The position numbers were made by a program, and so were the translations under genes. A stretch of DNA of 50,152 nt, from NCBI RefSeq assembly GCF_015482765.1, contig NZ_JADMLB010000069.1, forward strand, positions 1 to 50,152. Reading direction: 5' to 3'. Positions 8,578 through 16,485 of this stretch are shown here, in pieces; the first letter of the stretch is position 1; each line of letters starts with the position of its first letter. Source of the stretch: Halodesulfovibrio sp. (GTDB lineage: Bacteria; Desulfobacterota; Desulfovibrionia; Desulfovibrionales; Desulfovibrionaceae). Below the pieces are notes generated by a model. It did no database searches and had not been told where the DNA came from. It was given only the letters and a program-made list of their open reading frames with translations.

Positions 8578-9588
8578 TTATCCGAAATGGGTGGTGCTTG
8601 CTTTCATACCGTTTTTGGTAACAAAGAGTGCTTCACGTCCGTTAAGTCCTTCAATGAACTGAAGACCACGGTGTGTTTGCATGATAAAAGCAGCTGTTGC
8701 AAGAGCATCTGCTTCCATAACACTTGGTGCCATGACTGAGACTGATGCAACGTTATTCGGACTCATCCCAGACTGCGGGCTTACAAGGTGGTGGTACATA
8801 TGGTTCTTGTCATAGAACACTTCGTAGCCACCAGATGTAGCCAACGCACCGGTATTCATTTGAATAACAGCCGGGTAATTTCCATTTTTATCCGGGTCTT
8901 GAACGGCAACAACCCATGGCTTGCTTCCGGCTTTTTCACCCATTGTGCGGATGTCGCCACCAGCATTAATCATGTGATTTTTGGCACCGTAAGCTGCGAG
9001 TACTGCGGATGCTTTATCAACAATGAAACCTTTTGCGATACCGTCAAGCGTTACGCCCATACCTTCACGATTAAGGCGGATGGAGTCACGTTTCTGAATA
9101 AGGGAGCTAGCATCAACAAGAGCAAGTGCTTCTTTGAATTCTGCTTTTGAGAGTTTCATTTCGCCGTTGCGGTTTGCTTTTTCAGTGAAAAGATCCACAA
9201 CTGGTTTGATGGTGACGTCAAAAGCATTGTCAGAAAGCTTACTGATCAAGCGCGCATTGCGAACGACCTCTGCAAGTTCCTGAGGAATGCCTGAGAGACG
9301 TCCGTCTCTGTTTAAAACAGAAACCGGTGAATCGTTTTTGTATCGGCTGAGCAGGGCTTCAAGGCGAACCATTTCTTCAAAACTGCGGCCGATAGCTTCC
9401 TCTCCAAGTTGTTTGGATGGATGCAGAGCAGTTATGGTAACAACGGTTCCCATTAAGAAGCGGGTTTCCTGCACTTTGTAGTCTTTACCCACACGGGCGG
9501 CAGACGCTACTGCTGGCACGCCGGAGACAGCGGCACCAAGACCGAGCACACCGCAAGCCTGCAGGAACTGTCGACGAGATGTAGTCAT
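8578..9588 (-). CDS. apbE: ApbE, FAD:protein FMN transferase (Tat-exported)
   Basis: ApbE attaches FMN covalently through a phosphoester to threonine in target flavoproteins such as RnfG, RnfD, NqrB and NqrC. This 336-residue copy starts with a twin-arginine signal (SRRQFLQ followed by a hydrophobic stretch ending in ASA), so it acts in the periplasm. Family motifs include ETRFLMGTVVTITA near the N-terminus, GVTLDGIAKGFIVD, and NAGGDIR in the FAD/Mg site. It is the last gene of the rnf operon, 14 bases after rnfB, and the obvious client is RnfG, which carries the SGAT flavinylation motif. Confidence 0.95.
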   Translation of the reverse strand: MTTSRRQFLQACGVLGLGAAVSGVPAVASAARVGKDYKVQETRFLMGTVVTITALHPSKQLGEEAIGRSFEEMVRLEALLSRYKNDSPVSVLNRDGRLSGIPQELAEVVRNARLISKLSDNAFDVTIKPVVDLFTEKANRNGEMKLSKAEFKEALALVDASSLIQKRDSIRLNREGMGVTLDGIAKGFIVDKASAVLAAYGAKNHMINAGGDIRTMGEKAGSKPWVVAVQDPDKNGNYPAVIQMNTGALATSGGYEVFYDKNHMYHHLVSPQSGMSPNNVASVSVMAPSVMEADALATAAFIMQTHRGLQFIEGLNGREALFVTKNGMKASTTHFG

Positions 9589-9602
9589 AGTCTTCGCTCC
9601 TA

Positions 9603-10505
9603 TTAGGCGTTAGTCTGTGGCTTTTCTGCTTCAGCGGCTTGCGCAGCTTCAGCAGCTTGTTTGGCGGCAGCTGCTTCCTGTGCCTTGGCAGAAATACCGA
9701 CAGGGCACATCAAACGCAGGATGTCACGCGGACAGGCATCAACACATGCTTCTTCACAATCAGGACCGTATGCAAGACATGCAGCCTGATCGATTCGGAT
9801 TTGACCGTCAACGTGGGAAATGGCTTTTGCAGGACATTTCTTCACGCACTTCATGCAGTTGATACAACCAGCTTCACACACATTCATAACAGCTTTCATT
9901 TTGTCCTTTGTGGAGCAGTAAACCTGAACGCGTGCGCGGCGTGGAATCATTTCGAGAACTTGGTTTGGACAAACGTTAATGCAAGCACCGCAAGCAACGC
10001 ATTTGTCCGGATCAATTACAACCAAATCGTTCTCGATGTACATGGCATCAAACGGACATGCTTTAACGCAGTCTCCATAGCCAAGACAGGAGTATTTACA
10101 AGCATCAGCGCCGTCTTCAAGTAGGCCGGCTGCTGTACAGGACATAACACCCTGATACTCGAATTTCTTTTGAACTTTACCTTCATCCTTCACACAGCGG
10201 CGGAAGGAGATTTCCGGATCATCGCTACCGGCAGATTTGCCTGAGAGTTCTGCAACTGCAATAGAAACTTCCGCACCGCCTGCACAACACAGACCGGCAG
10301 AAACGTCTGGGTCAGTAATTACGGCAATAGCGTAGGCTTCACAGCCAGCATAGCCGCAACCACCGCAGTTAGCACCCGGAAGTGCTTCGCAAATTGCCTC
10401 TACTCTTGGGTCCTCTTCTACATAGAAGACACGGGATGCTGCTGAAAGCACAACCGCACAGAAAAAGCCCAGAGCTAGCAATGAAAGGACAGATGTTAAA
10501 ACCAT
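9603..10505 (-). CDS. rnfB: RnfB, ferredoxin-type Fe-S subunit of the Rnf complex
   Basis: RnfB is thought to take electrons from ferredoxin on the cytoplasmic side. The 300-residue protein has an N-terminal membrane helix (about residues 4-24). The Fe-S domain with LPGANCGGCGYAGCEAYA (Cys47, Cys50, Cys55) and Cys73 follows. After it come several ferredoxin clusters: CKYSCLGYGDCVKACP, CVACGACINVCP, CINCMKCVKKCP and a final Cys-rich stretch. The C-terminus is an Ala/Glu/Lys tail without cysteines. Length and cluster number resemble the extended RnfB of anaerobes rather than the shorter enterobacterial RsxB. It lies 56 bases after rnfA and 14 before apbE. Confidence 0.95.
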   Translation of the reverse strand: MVLTSVLSLLALGFFCAVVLSAASRVFYVEEDPRVEAICEALPGANCGGCGYAGCEAYAIAVITDPDVSAGLCCAGGAEVSIAVAELSGKSAGSDDPEISFRRCVKDEGKVQKKFEYQGVMSCTAAGLLEDGADACKYSCLGYGDCVKACPFDAMYIENDLVVIDPDKCVACGACINVCPNQVLEMIPRRARVQVYCSTKDKMKAVMNVCEAGCINCMKCVKKCPAKAISHVDGQIRIDQAACLAYGPDCEEACVDACPRDILRLMCPVGISAKAQEAAAAKQAAEAAQAAEAEKPQTNA

Positions 10506-10561
10506 AATGCTATCCTTGTTGGTTTATCCCTCAATGGGAGTCTCATGTATATACCTCTGTA

Positions 10562-11137
10562 CTAGGAGATCATGCCTTTAAAGGCCATGAAGGACAGAGA
10601 CATGATACCAGCCATTACCAGAGCTGCAGGAACACCCTGCATGGACTTTGGCAGATGGGTCACTTCCAGTCGTTCGCGAATGGCGGCAAGCAAAACAAGT
10701 GCAAGCAGGAAACCTAATCCGGAAGCAAATGCATAGAACATTGAGAGCCCCAGATCGAATTCTTTACGCTGAACCAGAATTGCTACACCAAGCACTGCGC
10801 AGTTTGTTGTGATGAGGGGAAGGAAAATACCCAGCGCGTTGTAAAGCGGTGGAATAGATTTCTTCAGGAACATCTCAACGAGCTGTACGAGTGAAGCGAT
10901 AACAAGAATAAACATGATGGTCTGCAAGTACCCGAGATCAAGCGGCAGAAGTACAAACTCCTGAATGAGCCAAGTCAACGGGGTTGCAATAACCATAACA
11001 AAGATAACCGCGCCGCCCATGCCCAGAGACACCCCTTTTTCCTTGGAACAACCAAGGTACGGGCACTGCCCCAGATATTGAGCAAGAACGATGTTGTTAA
11101 CAAAGATCGCGGAGATAAACATCAGGAAATATTCCAT
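10562..11137 (-). CDS. rnfA: RnfA, integral membrane subunit
   Basis: A 191-residue protein with about six membrane spans, one of the paired RnfA/RnfE half-channels that carry an iron-sulfur centre in the membrane. The N-terminal MEYFLMFISAIFVNNIVLAQYLGQCPYLGCSKE and the later LPLITTNCAVLGVAI are highly typical, including the conserved NNxVL and TNCAVLG cysteines. It lies between rnfE (16-base gap) and rnfB on the minus strand. Confidence 0.96.
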   Translation of the reverse strand: MEYFLMFISAIFVNNIVLAQYLGQCPYLGCSKEKGVSLGMGGAVIFVMVIATPLTWLIQEFVLLPLDLGYLQTIMFILVIASLVQLVEMFLKKSIPPLYNALGIFLPLITTNCAVLGVAILVQRKEFDLGLSMFYAFASGLGFLLALVLLAAIRERLEVTHLPKSMQGVPAALVMAGIMSLSFMAFKGMIS

Positions 11138-11153
11138 ACTATACTACCTCCTG

Positions 11154-11825
11154 TTACTTGCGGCCTGCACAGGCGCGGCAAGCGTGGCAACCTGTAGATG
11201 GGTTTTCCGGAGCAGGCTCACCACGACGTTTAGCCTGGACAATGCTCAAGTAGTTCATACCCGCAAGGATAAGACCGAGAGCGACAAAAGCGCCGGGAGC
11301 TGCAACCATGAATTTCACAGGCTCAAAAGAGGCGCCCATGATTTCCATGCCGAAGACAGAACCGGTACCGAACAATTCTCGAACTGCGCCGAGGAAGGTA
11401 AGAGACAGGGTAAAGCCGAGTCCCATTCCCAGGCCGTCAGCAACAGCCAGATGCACAGGGTTTTTTCCTGCAAATGCTTCTGCCCTGCCGAGAATAAGGC
11501 AGTTAACAACAATCAGCGGTACAAAGATACCAAGCTGCTGATATAATGGATAAGCGTATGCCTGCATCAGCAGTTCTACAGCTACTACAAGCGATGCAGC
11601 AACGGTAATGTAACAGGCAATACGAACTTTTTTAGGTATGATCTTGCGTATCAACGAAACAATAAAACTGGACAGGGTGATAACGAACACTACCGCCATC
11701 CCCATACCGAAACCGTTTTCTGCTGTGGTTGTAACCGCAAGAGTCGGACACAGACCAAGCAGGAGTCGGAACGGTGGAAGCTCCGCCCACAAGCCTTTGG
11801 AAAACTCTTTCCACATGCCGGCCAT
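11154..11825 (-). CDS. rnfE: RnfE, integral membrane subunit
   Basis: A 223-residue RnfE with about six membrane helices. It has the N-terminal WKEFSKGLWAELPPFRLLLG and LCPTLAVTTTAENG segments and the conserved VPLIVVNCLILGRAEAFA, whose cysteines pair with those of RnfA. The C-terminus adds a cysteine-containing tail (residues about 205-223, CHACRACAGRK), which is not part of the core fold and could bind metal. The gene sits between rnfG and rnfA in the usual order. Confidence 0.95.
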   Translation of the reverse strand: MAGMWKEFSKGLWAELPPFRLLLGLCPTLAVTTTAENGFGMGMAVVFVITLSSFIVSLIRKIIPKKVRIACYITVAASLVVAVELLMQAYAYPLYQQLGIFVPLIVVNCLILGRAEAFAGKNPVHLAVADGLGMGLGFTLSLTFLGAVRELFGTGSVFGMEIMGASFEPVKFMVAAPGAFVALGLILAGMNYLSIVQAKRRGEPAPENPSTGCHACRACAGRK

Positions 11826-11876
11826 ATTTTCCTCCTCAAATCGCGCAGGAAAGCGCGTTCACATTATTCTGAAGCC

Positions 11877-12458
11877 TTATTTGAAGGCCTGCAGAATCTC
11901 TTCTTTCAAGGCACCGTAGATTTTACCGGCATCTTGAACCGCAGCCACAGTACCACCGGAAGAAATGGTTGCGCCGGAAAGGGCGTCAATCACACCACCT
12001 TGAGACTTTAATTTAGCCTCATTCTCTGAGATGCCGCTGAACTGAGCTCGGAAATCCGGTTCAGCAATGCGGGTACCCAGTCCCGGGGTTTCTTTCATTG
12101 TGGTAATGCCGATACCCACAAGCTTGTTGTCAGCTGGATCAAACCCGACCATTACGCCGATGTTGTCACCGTAGCCGCCACCGAAGCCTTCAATAGCAAC
12201 AGCTTTCAGTTCGCCGTCTACTTTGAGAGGGAATACGTTTACCGGCTTGTCGGTAAGAGGGTTTGTGAACTTTTTACGTTCCTGCACAGGGTCATTCGTA
12301 TAGTCAGGCAGTACCTGTTTTAAGGAAGGGCCTTGTACGAATGTAAGCAACTGCAATTCAATGGTCGGTGCTGTCATCTGCTTGAGAGAAGATAACGCGA
12401 AGCCTGAGATACCACTGATGCAGGTTAACACAACGATCATCTTTAAGATTTCACGCAT
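11877..12458 (-). CDS. rnfG: RnfG, covalent-FMN subunit
   Basis: RnfG is a periplasmic-facing flavoprotein anchored by one N-terminal helix (about residues 5-24). This 193-residue copy has the FMN-binding domain with the motif DALSGATISS. Thr164 is the expected site of phosphoester-linked FMN, installed by the ApbE encoded in the same operon. The KETPGLG segment (about 122-128) is also conserved in RnfG and NqrC. It begins three bases after rnfD. Confidence 0.95.
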   Translation of the reverse strand: MREILKMIVVLTCISGISGFALSSLKQMTAPTIELQLLTFVQGPSLKQVLPDYTNDPVQERKKFTNPLTDKPVNVFPLKVDGELKAVAIEGFGGGYGDNIGVMVGFDPADNKLVGIGITTMKETPGLGTRIAEPDFRAQFSGISENEAKLKSQGGVIDALSGATISSGGTVAAVQDAGKIYGALKEEILQAFK

Positions 12459-12461
12459 AGC

Positions 12462-13421
12462 TTACCTCGCTCCGAACGGTTTAGGCTTAATCATATCACA
12501 AAGCGGAGTGATCATATTTGCAAGAAGAACCGCAAAGAGAACACCGTCAGGGTACTGACCGTATGTGCGAATGAGTATGATAAGGAAACCGGCCATAAGT
12601 CCGAAAACAATTTTACCACCGCGCGTATTAGGCGAAGAGGTAAAGTCCGGCAGCAGGAAGAAAATAGCAAGCATTGTAGAGCCGGTGAACAAATGGAACA
12701 ATGGGTTCGCATAGAGTTCAGGATCAATTGAGTAGTAGATGCCGCCGACAATAAGAACTGCAGCAACAGTGGCTACAGGAATTTCCCAAGTAATAACCTT
12801 ACGGACGAGCAGTGCGATACCGCCAAGAAGGAGTGCTCCGACTTGAACAGCACCAAGTGCACCTAATTGATTGCCCATGAGGTATTCTTTCATTGACGCG
12901 TCTGCTATTGCGTCCATGCCGAAGTACTTAAGCTGGGAAAGCGGGTTAACCAGCGTGGTGTTCAGCATTGTTGCATCAATATTCATTTGCAGAGGCCATG
13001 ATACTGTGCAGAATGCCCAGCCGACTGCGATTGCACAGATAGGTGCGCCACCGAAGTTACCCCAGAGCATTTTACCTAAAACCATGGTTGCTGCAGAGCC
13101 GGCTACTACCAGCCACCATTCGGCACCTGCCGGAAGGATGAACGCAAACAGTAAACCGGTTACGACGGCATGAAAATCGTCTATGCGAATTTCTTTTTCC
13201 ATGATTTTGGAACAAAGAGCTTCAACGATAACTGCAGTGGCTATGGAAAGTGCCATAACCCGTACTGCTTCCATGCCGTACCAATAAATTGCACCGACGG
13301 CAGCCGGAAGCAATGCCAATAATATAGTTGTCATCATTCCCTTGATGGAAGTGCCGCAATGCATATGCGGTGCGGAGGCAACCTTCAGGAATGGAGCGGT
13401 GGGCAAAGATTGTTTCGCCAT
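12462..13421 (-). CDS. rnfD: RnfD, membrane subunit (divergent FMN site)
   Basis: A 319-residue RnfD/NqrB-family protein with about eight to ten membrane helices. The start FLKVASAPHMHCGTSIKGMM is the family N-terminus. In canonical members an NPFNPA segment and a later SGATPL motif carry conserved residues, and the Thr bears covalent FMN. Here the first region reads GNFGGAPICAIAVGWAF. The position before the conserved Pro-Leu is Asn159 (TTLVNPLSQLK), so the Thr seems to be lost. The gene overlaps nothing and sits between rnfC and rnfG with gaps of 8 and 3 bases. Identity is secure. Loss of flavinylation is an inference from motif reading. Confidence 0.92.
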   Translation of the reverse strand: MAKQSLPTAPFLKVASAPHMHCGTSIKGMMTTILLALLPAAVGAIYWYGMEAVRVMALSIATAVIVEALCSKIMEKEIRIDDFHAVVTGLLFAFILPAGAEWWLVVAGSAATMVLGKMLWGNFGGAPICAIAVGWAFCTVSWPLQMNIDATMLNTTLVNPLSQLKYFGMDAIADASMKEYLMGNQLGALGAVQVGALLLGGIALLVRKVITWEIPVATVAAVLIVGGIYYSIDPELYANPLFHLFTGSTMLAIFFLLPDFTSSPNTRGGKIVFGLMAGFLIILIRTYGQYPDGVLFAVLLANMITPLCDMIKPKPFGAR

Positions 13422-13429
13422 AATATCCC

Positions 13430-14626
13430 CTACTCTTCAACCTGCAGAGCACAAGCGGTGACCTGTGCTTCTTCAAGGGCTATTTTGTGTTTTCCAAGAC
13501 GGATGTATTGGAGCATCGGACGGCGAGCTGGACAGTAATATGTGCAGAGACCGCATTCCATACAGGCACTGATGTTTTCCTGACGGCAGAAGTCAAGCTC
13601 GTTGAATTCTACGTAGCGGGAAATCATGTTCGGCTGAATACGCGAAGGACAATGCTGAATACAAGCACCGCAGCTGAAGCAGGCGTGATCCGAGATTGGT
13701 GCAGTTGCACCGGAAGGCATTACAAAAAGTGCATTTGTCTCTTTACTGATACCTTTATTCAGATCGCCTGTGGCAACGCCTCGCATTGGACCACCCATAA
13801 TCACGGTGTCACCGTCAGCCACTTCAATGGAAGCGTCCTTGAGTAAAGCACCTACAGGAGTTCCGATTGCTGCAACAATATTTTTGCCTTCTACACAAAC
13901 CACGGTGTGTGTAAGCGGCATACCGCTTTCAGCAACAGCACCAAGGTTATAGAGTGTGTGTAGATCAATAACGTTTACACCTTTCATGCTCTCTTTGCCG
14001 GTAATATTGGCAACAACGAGTTCATTAAGACTGTTTGGATATTGAGGGTTGATAAAAGCAATGTCGGAATCGTCAAAAGCTGCATTGGAACCTGTAGGCA
14101 AAGCTACAACTGATCGTGTGGCAGGAGACAGGCGTTTGAGCATTTCCATGCCGGCATTGATAGTTCCTTTCGCGTGCACAAGCATGCTTTCTGCATAGGT
14201 AATTCCCGGTTCGGGATTCAATGCATTGATAATGAGCAGCTCACAGCGTTTGATAAGTGGACGGATATCCACACCAAGACCTTTAAGAGCTGCCTGTAAT
14301 TCTTCGCCTTCAAGGGCATCGAGAGAAACAGGATCAACGCTTGTCGGTTTTGGCTCTTCACCTTCAGCAGGAGCAGCAAGGTCTTGTGCTTTGACGATGA
14401 CATAGCTGTCAGAAACTTCGGTTACAACACCGGTAATGCCGCAATGCATATCACCGATTTTTGCGTTCTTGTGGTCTGCCACAAGAAGGCCCGGGTATAC
14501 TTCAGCTTTTTTCTTTACCGATTTTTTACCATGTCCATTAAGGGGGATACGCACTTCGAAAGGAACTGAACCAGTCTCAAATGCTCCTGTGTCCCCATGA
14601 GTCAGAATGAAAATATTCTTATTCAT
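13430..14626 (-). CDS. rnfC: RnfC, peripheral Fe-S subunit lacking the NADH/FMN motif
   Basis: RnfC normally carries FMN and oxidises or reduces NAD at the cytoplasmic face. This 398-residue copy has an N-terminal domain, the SLBB-like region and two [4Fe-4S] sites: Cys316/319/322/326 and Cys355/358/361/365. The nucleotide/flavin region is unusual. Where other RnfC proteins read GxGGAGFPT, this one reads LKGLGVDIRPLIK (about residues 114-126), and the following ECEP segment is NALNPEPGIT. That suggests it does not bind NADH or FMN in the normal way. It follows the cytochrome gene by nine bases and starts at ATG 14626 with an AGGGA ribosome site. Confidence 0.9.
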   Translation of the reverse strand: MNKNIFILTHGDTGAFETGSVPFEVRIPLNGHGKKSVKKKAEVYPGLLVADHKNAKIGDMHCGITGVVTEVSDSYVIVKAQDLAAPAEGEEPKPTSVDPVSLDALEGEELQAALKGLGVDIRPLIKRCELLIINALNPEPGITYAESMLVHAKGTINAGMEMLKRLSPATRSVVALPTGSNAAFDDSDIAFINPQYPNSLNELVVANITGKESMKGVNVIDLHTLYNLGAVAESGMPLTHTVVCVEGKNIVAAIGTPVGALLKDASIEVADGDTVIMGGPMRGVATGDLNKGISKETNALFVMPSGATAPISDHACFSCGACIQHCPSRIQPNMISRYVEFNELDFCRQENISACMECGLCTYYCPARRPMLQYIRLGKHKIALEEAQVTACALQVEE

Positions 14627-14635
14627 AAGACATCC

Positions 14636-15037
14636 CTATTTGAAATGACACTGGTTACACTGGTCTTTAGTATAAGGACCGACTTCGATTTCTTCATGAC
14701 AACCCATACAAGATTGATGATAAGCATCCATCAAGTTAGGTACATCCGGATCATCGGAAACTTTAGAGTGACAGTCGCTACATGGTATAGGCTCTGCGTC
14801 TTCAGGAATGTTCCCGTCTTCATCAGCTTCATCAAGAAGTTCATGATGGCAGGTCTCACATTCCACGCCGTAATCGTCTACGTGTTTGGCATGGTCAAAC
14901 ACGACCATACCTGCGCTGTTGTCTAACAGCACACGCATAGGAACGGCCGCAGTTTCTGCGGGACGCAAAAAGCCGTAGCATGCAACGGCAATTAGAATCG
15001 CAGTGAGAATTGCGATTGGAAAGTATCTCGTTGGCAA
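14636..15037 (-). CDS. Tetrahaem cytochrome c (class III, c3-like), first gene of the rnf operon
   Basis: The 133-residue protein has an N-terminal signal or anchor helix (about residues 6-22) and four CxxCH haem sites (CETCH, CSDCH, CMGCH, CNQCH). Several additional histidines precede them and can act as distal ligands, as in cytochrome c3/c7 proteins. It should lie on the periplasmic side, soluble or tethered by its N-terminal helix. It begins with TTG 15037 behind a good AGGAAGG site and is followed nine bases later by rnfC. This operon position is known from Desulfovibrio and suggests electron exchange between Rnf and the periplasmic cytochrome pool. Confidence 0.9.
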   Translation of the reverse strand: MPTRYFPIAILTAILIAVACYGFLRPAETAAVPMRVLLDNSAGMVVFDHAKHVDDYGVECETCHHELLDEADEDGNIPEDAEPIPCSDCHSKVSDDPDVPNLMDAYHQSCMGCHEEIEVGPYTKDQCNQCHFK

Positions 15038-15361
15038 GGCACACCTTCCTGATACTGGTGTTAAACCCGACCGACCGAGTAAGGGGGAAGAGATAGTCTG
15101 TTGGCGCCTTTTAACTAGAACATTTTTCCATTTTTGAAAAGGCTCACGGCGCCTTGTGTTCAGGAAAAATAACGGTATGTTATGACTATCAAAGTTCTTT
15201 TGTTTGGTTTCTCAATCAAATCAATATGTAATCGTTTTTCAATGAGTTTTTCAAAAGAATTTATTGTTGTTTCATACTGTTACTGAAAAAAGCTACTTGT
15301 TTTCAAAGCACCAAAACTACGATACAACACCTACACTTCAAAGAAATATACGGTGTAAAAT
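15038..15361. promoter_or_regulatory. Divergent control region for rnf operon and CheW-like gene
   Basis: This stretch lies between two divergent units. GGCGCCTT occurs at 15103-15110 and again at 15148-15155, 45 bases apart, and GGCGCC is itself a palindrome, so these may be regulator sites for the rnf promoter. The stretch from 15170 is AT-rich. I could not fix a -10/-35 pair with confidence. Confidence 0.4.
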
Positions 15362-15892
15362 ATGCTTACTCAGACCAGTTCACAGGCGTTTAAAAAAATA
15401 TTTACTTTTTCTGCCGGCTCCGAAACATTCGGCCTGCCGCTGCATCTTTTGCACGAGGTTGTTTATCCCGAACATATTACCAGAGTTCCGAAGGCTCCCG
15501 CTTTTATGGCGGGTATTCTTACCTATGGCTCTGAAACAATTCCCGTGCTTGATATCAGCAAAAAACTATGTCTTGCTGCACCATCGATCCGCGTTCACCA
15601 TCCGGCAATCATAGTTAATGTTAATATTGATGGTGAAACAATGCAACTGGCTTTACTTGTTGAGAGATTTGGTAAAATAGTTCAGTTCAAGCATGCAGAA
15701 ACTATTAAGCGAAAGAATATCCCGTTCAGCTCTAATTCTTCGAAAAGTAGTCAATTAGGGCAAAATTCAGCTGTCTACACTCAGTCGCGTGAAGCAATCC
15801 GAAAGTTTGTAAGTGAAGAGCTGTACAGGGCGGGGGTTCGTATCCGGCTTATTAATGAGGCAACGCTGTTTACGAAAGCGGAACTTACTTAA
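15362..15892 (+). CDS. CheW-like domain protein
   Basis: A 176-residue protein consisting mainly of one CheW-like domain (about residues 10-105). Typical segments are FTFSAGSETFGLPLHLLHEV, VPKAPAFMAGILTYGSETIPVLDIS and the ALLVERFGKIV strand region. CheW links chemoreceptors to the CheA kinase. Here the C-terminal 70 residues are extra and poorly conserved by eye, and no cheA or receptor gene is near. It could be a coupling protein for a receptor encoded elsewhere or an accessory CheV-like fragment without a receiver domain. Confidence 0.82.
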   Translation: MLTQTSSQAFKKIFTFSAGSETFGLPLHLLHEVVYPEHITRVPKAPAFMAGILTYGSETIPVLDISKKLCLAAPSIRVHHPAIIVNVNIDGETMQLALLVERFGKIVQFKHAETIKRKNIPFSSNSSKSSQLGQNSAVYTQSREAIRKFVSEELYRAGVRIRLINEATLFTKAELT

Positions 15893-16049
15893 TACAAGAT
15901 TATTGTATTAATATGAGCCGTGTTTTTTTCTGTGGATCGCTTTAAAAGCATTGCGGAGATATTGCATGTTGCTTTTTTAGGACTGCATTTCTTTTTTATT
16001 TGATTTTATCGGTACTTCAGAACTGCTTTGTTAAGGCCATAAAATAGAA

Positions 16050-16087
16050 GGCATAAAAAAAGGGTCAACGACCCTTTTTTTATGCCT
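16050..16087. terminator. Bidirectional terminator between CheW-like gene and mucR-type gene
   Basis: A long stem (GGCATAAAAAAAGGGTC with its near-perfect complement, 3-base loop) has T-runs in both directions and separates two convergent genes. Confidence 0.88.
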
Positions 16088-16098
16088 TAAGACGCGTG

Positions 16099-16485
16099 TT
16101 ATGCTCTGCGTTCCCACAGTCGCATATCTTTCATCTTTTTACGACGCTCACGCTGGAGAGATTTACACACCAGCGGAGTGTTTTTCTTGTATCCACAACG
16201 AGCACGGTACTCTTCTGGTGTAAGTCCGTGTGTTGCAAGATGCTTTTTGGTTAATATTTTAAAGGATTTTCCACACTCAACACATGTAATAGATTTTTCC
16301 TTAATCGCCTTTTTAGGATCAATCATTTTACTTGCTGAATCATCATCAACTGCGCAGCTTGCACTAATTTCCTTAATTCCCCCGGCAAGCTTACGAACCA
16401 TTGTTGTGATTTCTTCTTCTGTCATTGTCCTTACACTAGCTTGTGCTTTGACAATTTCCAGAGCTTCCTTCAAATAACTTTCCAT
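16099..16485 (-). CDS. Ros/MucR-family zinc-finger transcriptional regulator
   Basis: The 128-residue protein matches the Ros/MucR family. Zinc ligands are visible as CVECGKSFKILTKKHLATH (Cys-x2-Cys ... His-x3-His). They are followed by the family hallmark GLTPEEYRARCGY and the basic SLQRERRKKMKD segment. In alphaproteobacteria such proteins act as global DNA-binding regulators of surface polysaccharide and virulence genes. Desulfovibrionales carry several copies of unknown target. The first 60 residues are helical. A GGAGGGG site lies upstream of the ATG. Confidence 0.93.
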   Translation of the reverse strand: MESYLKEALEIVKAQASVRTMTEEEITTMVRKLAGGIKEISASCAVDDDSASKMIDPKKAIKEKSITCVECGKSFKILTKKHLATHGLTPEEYRARCGYKKNTPLVCKSLQRERRKKMKDMRLWERRA

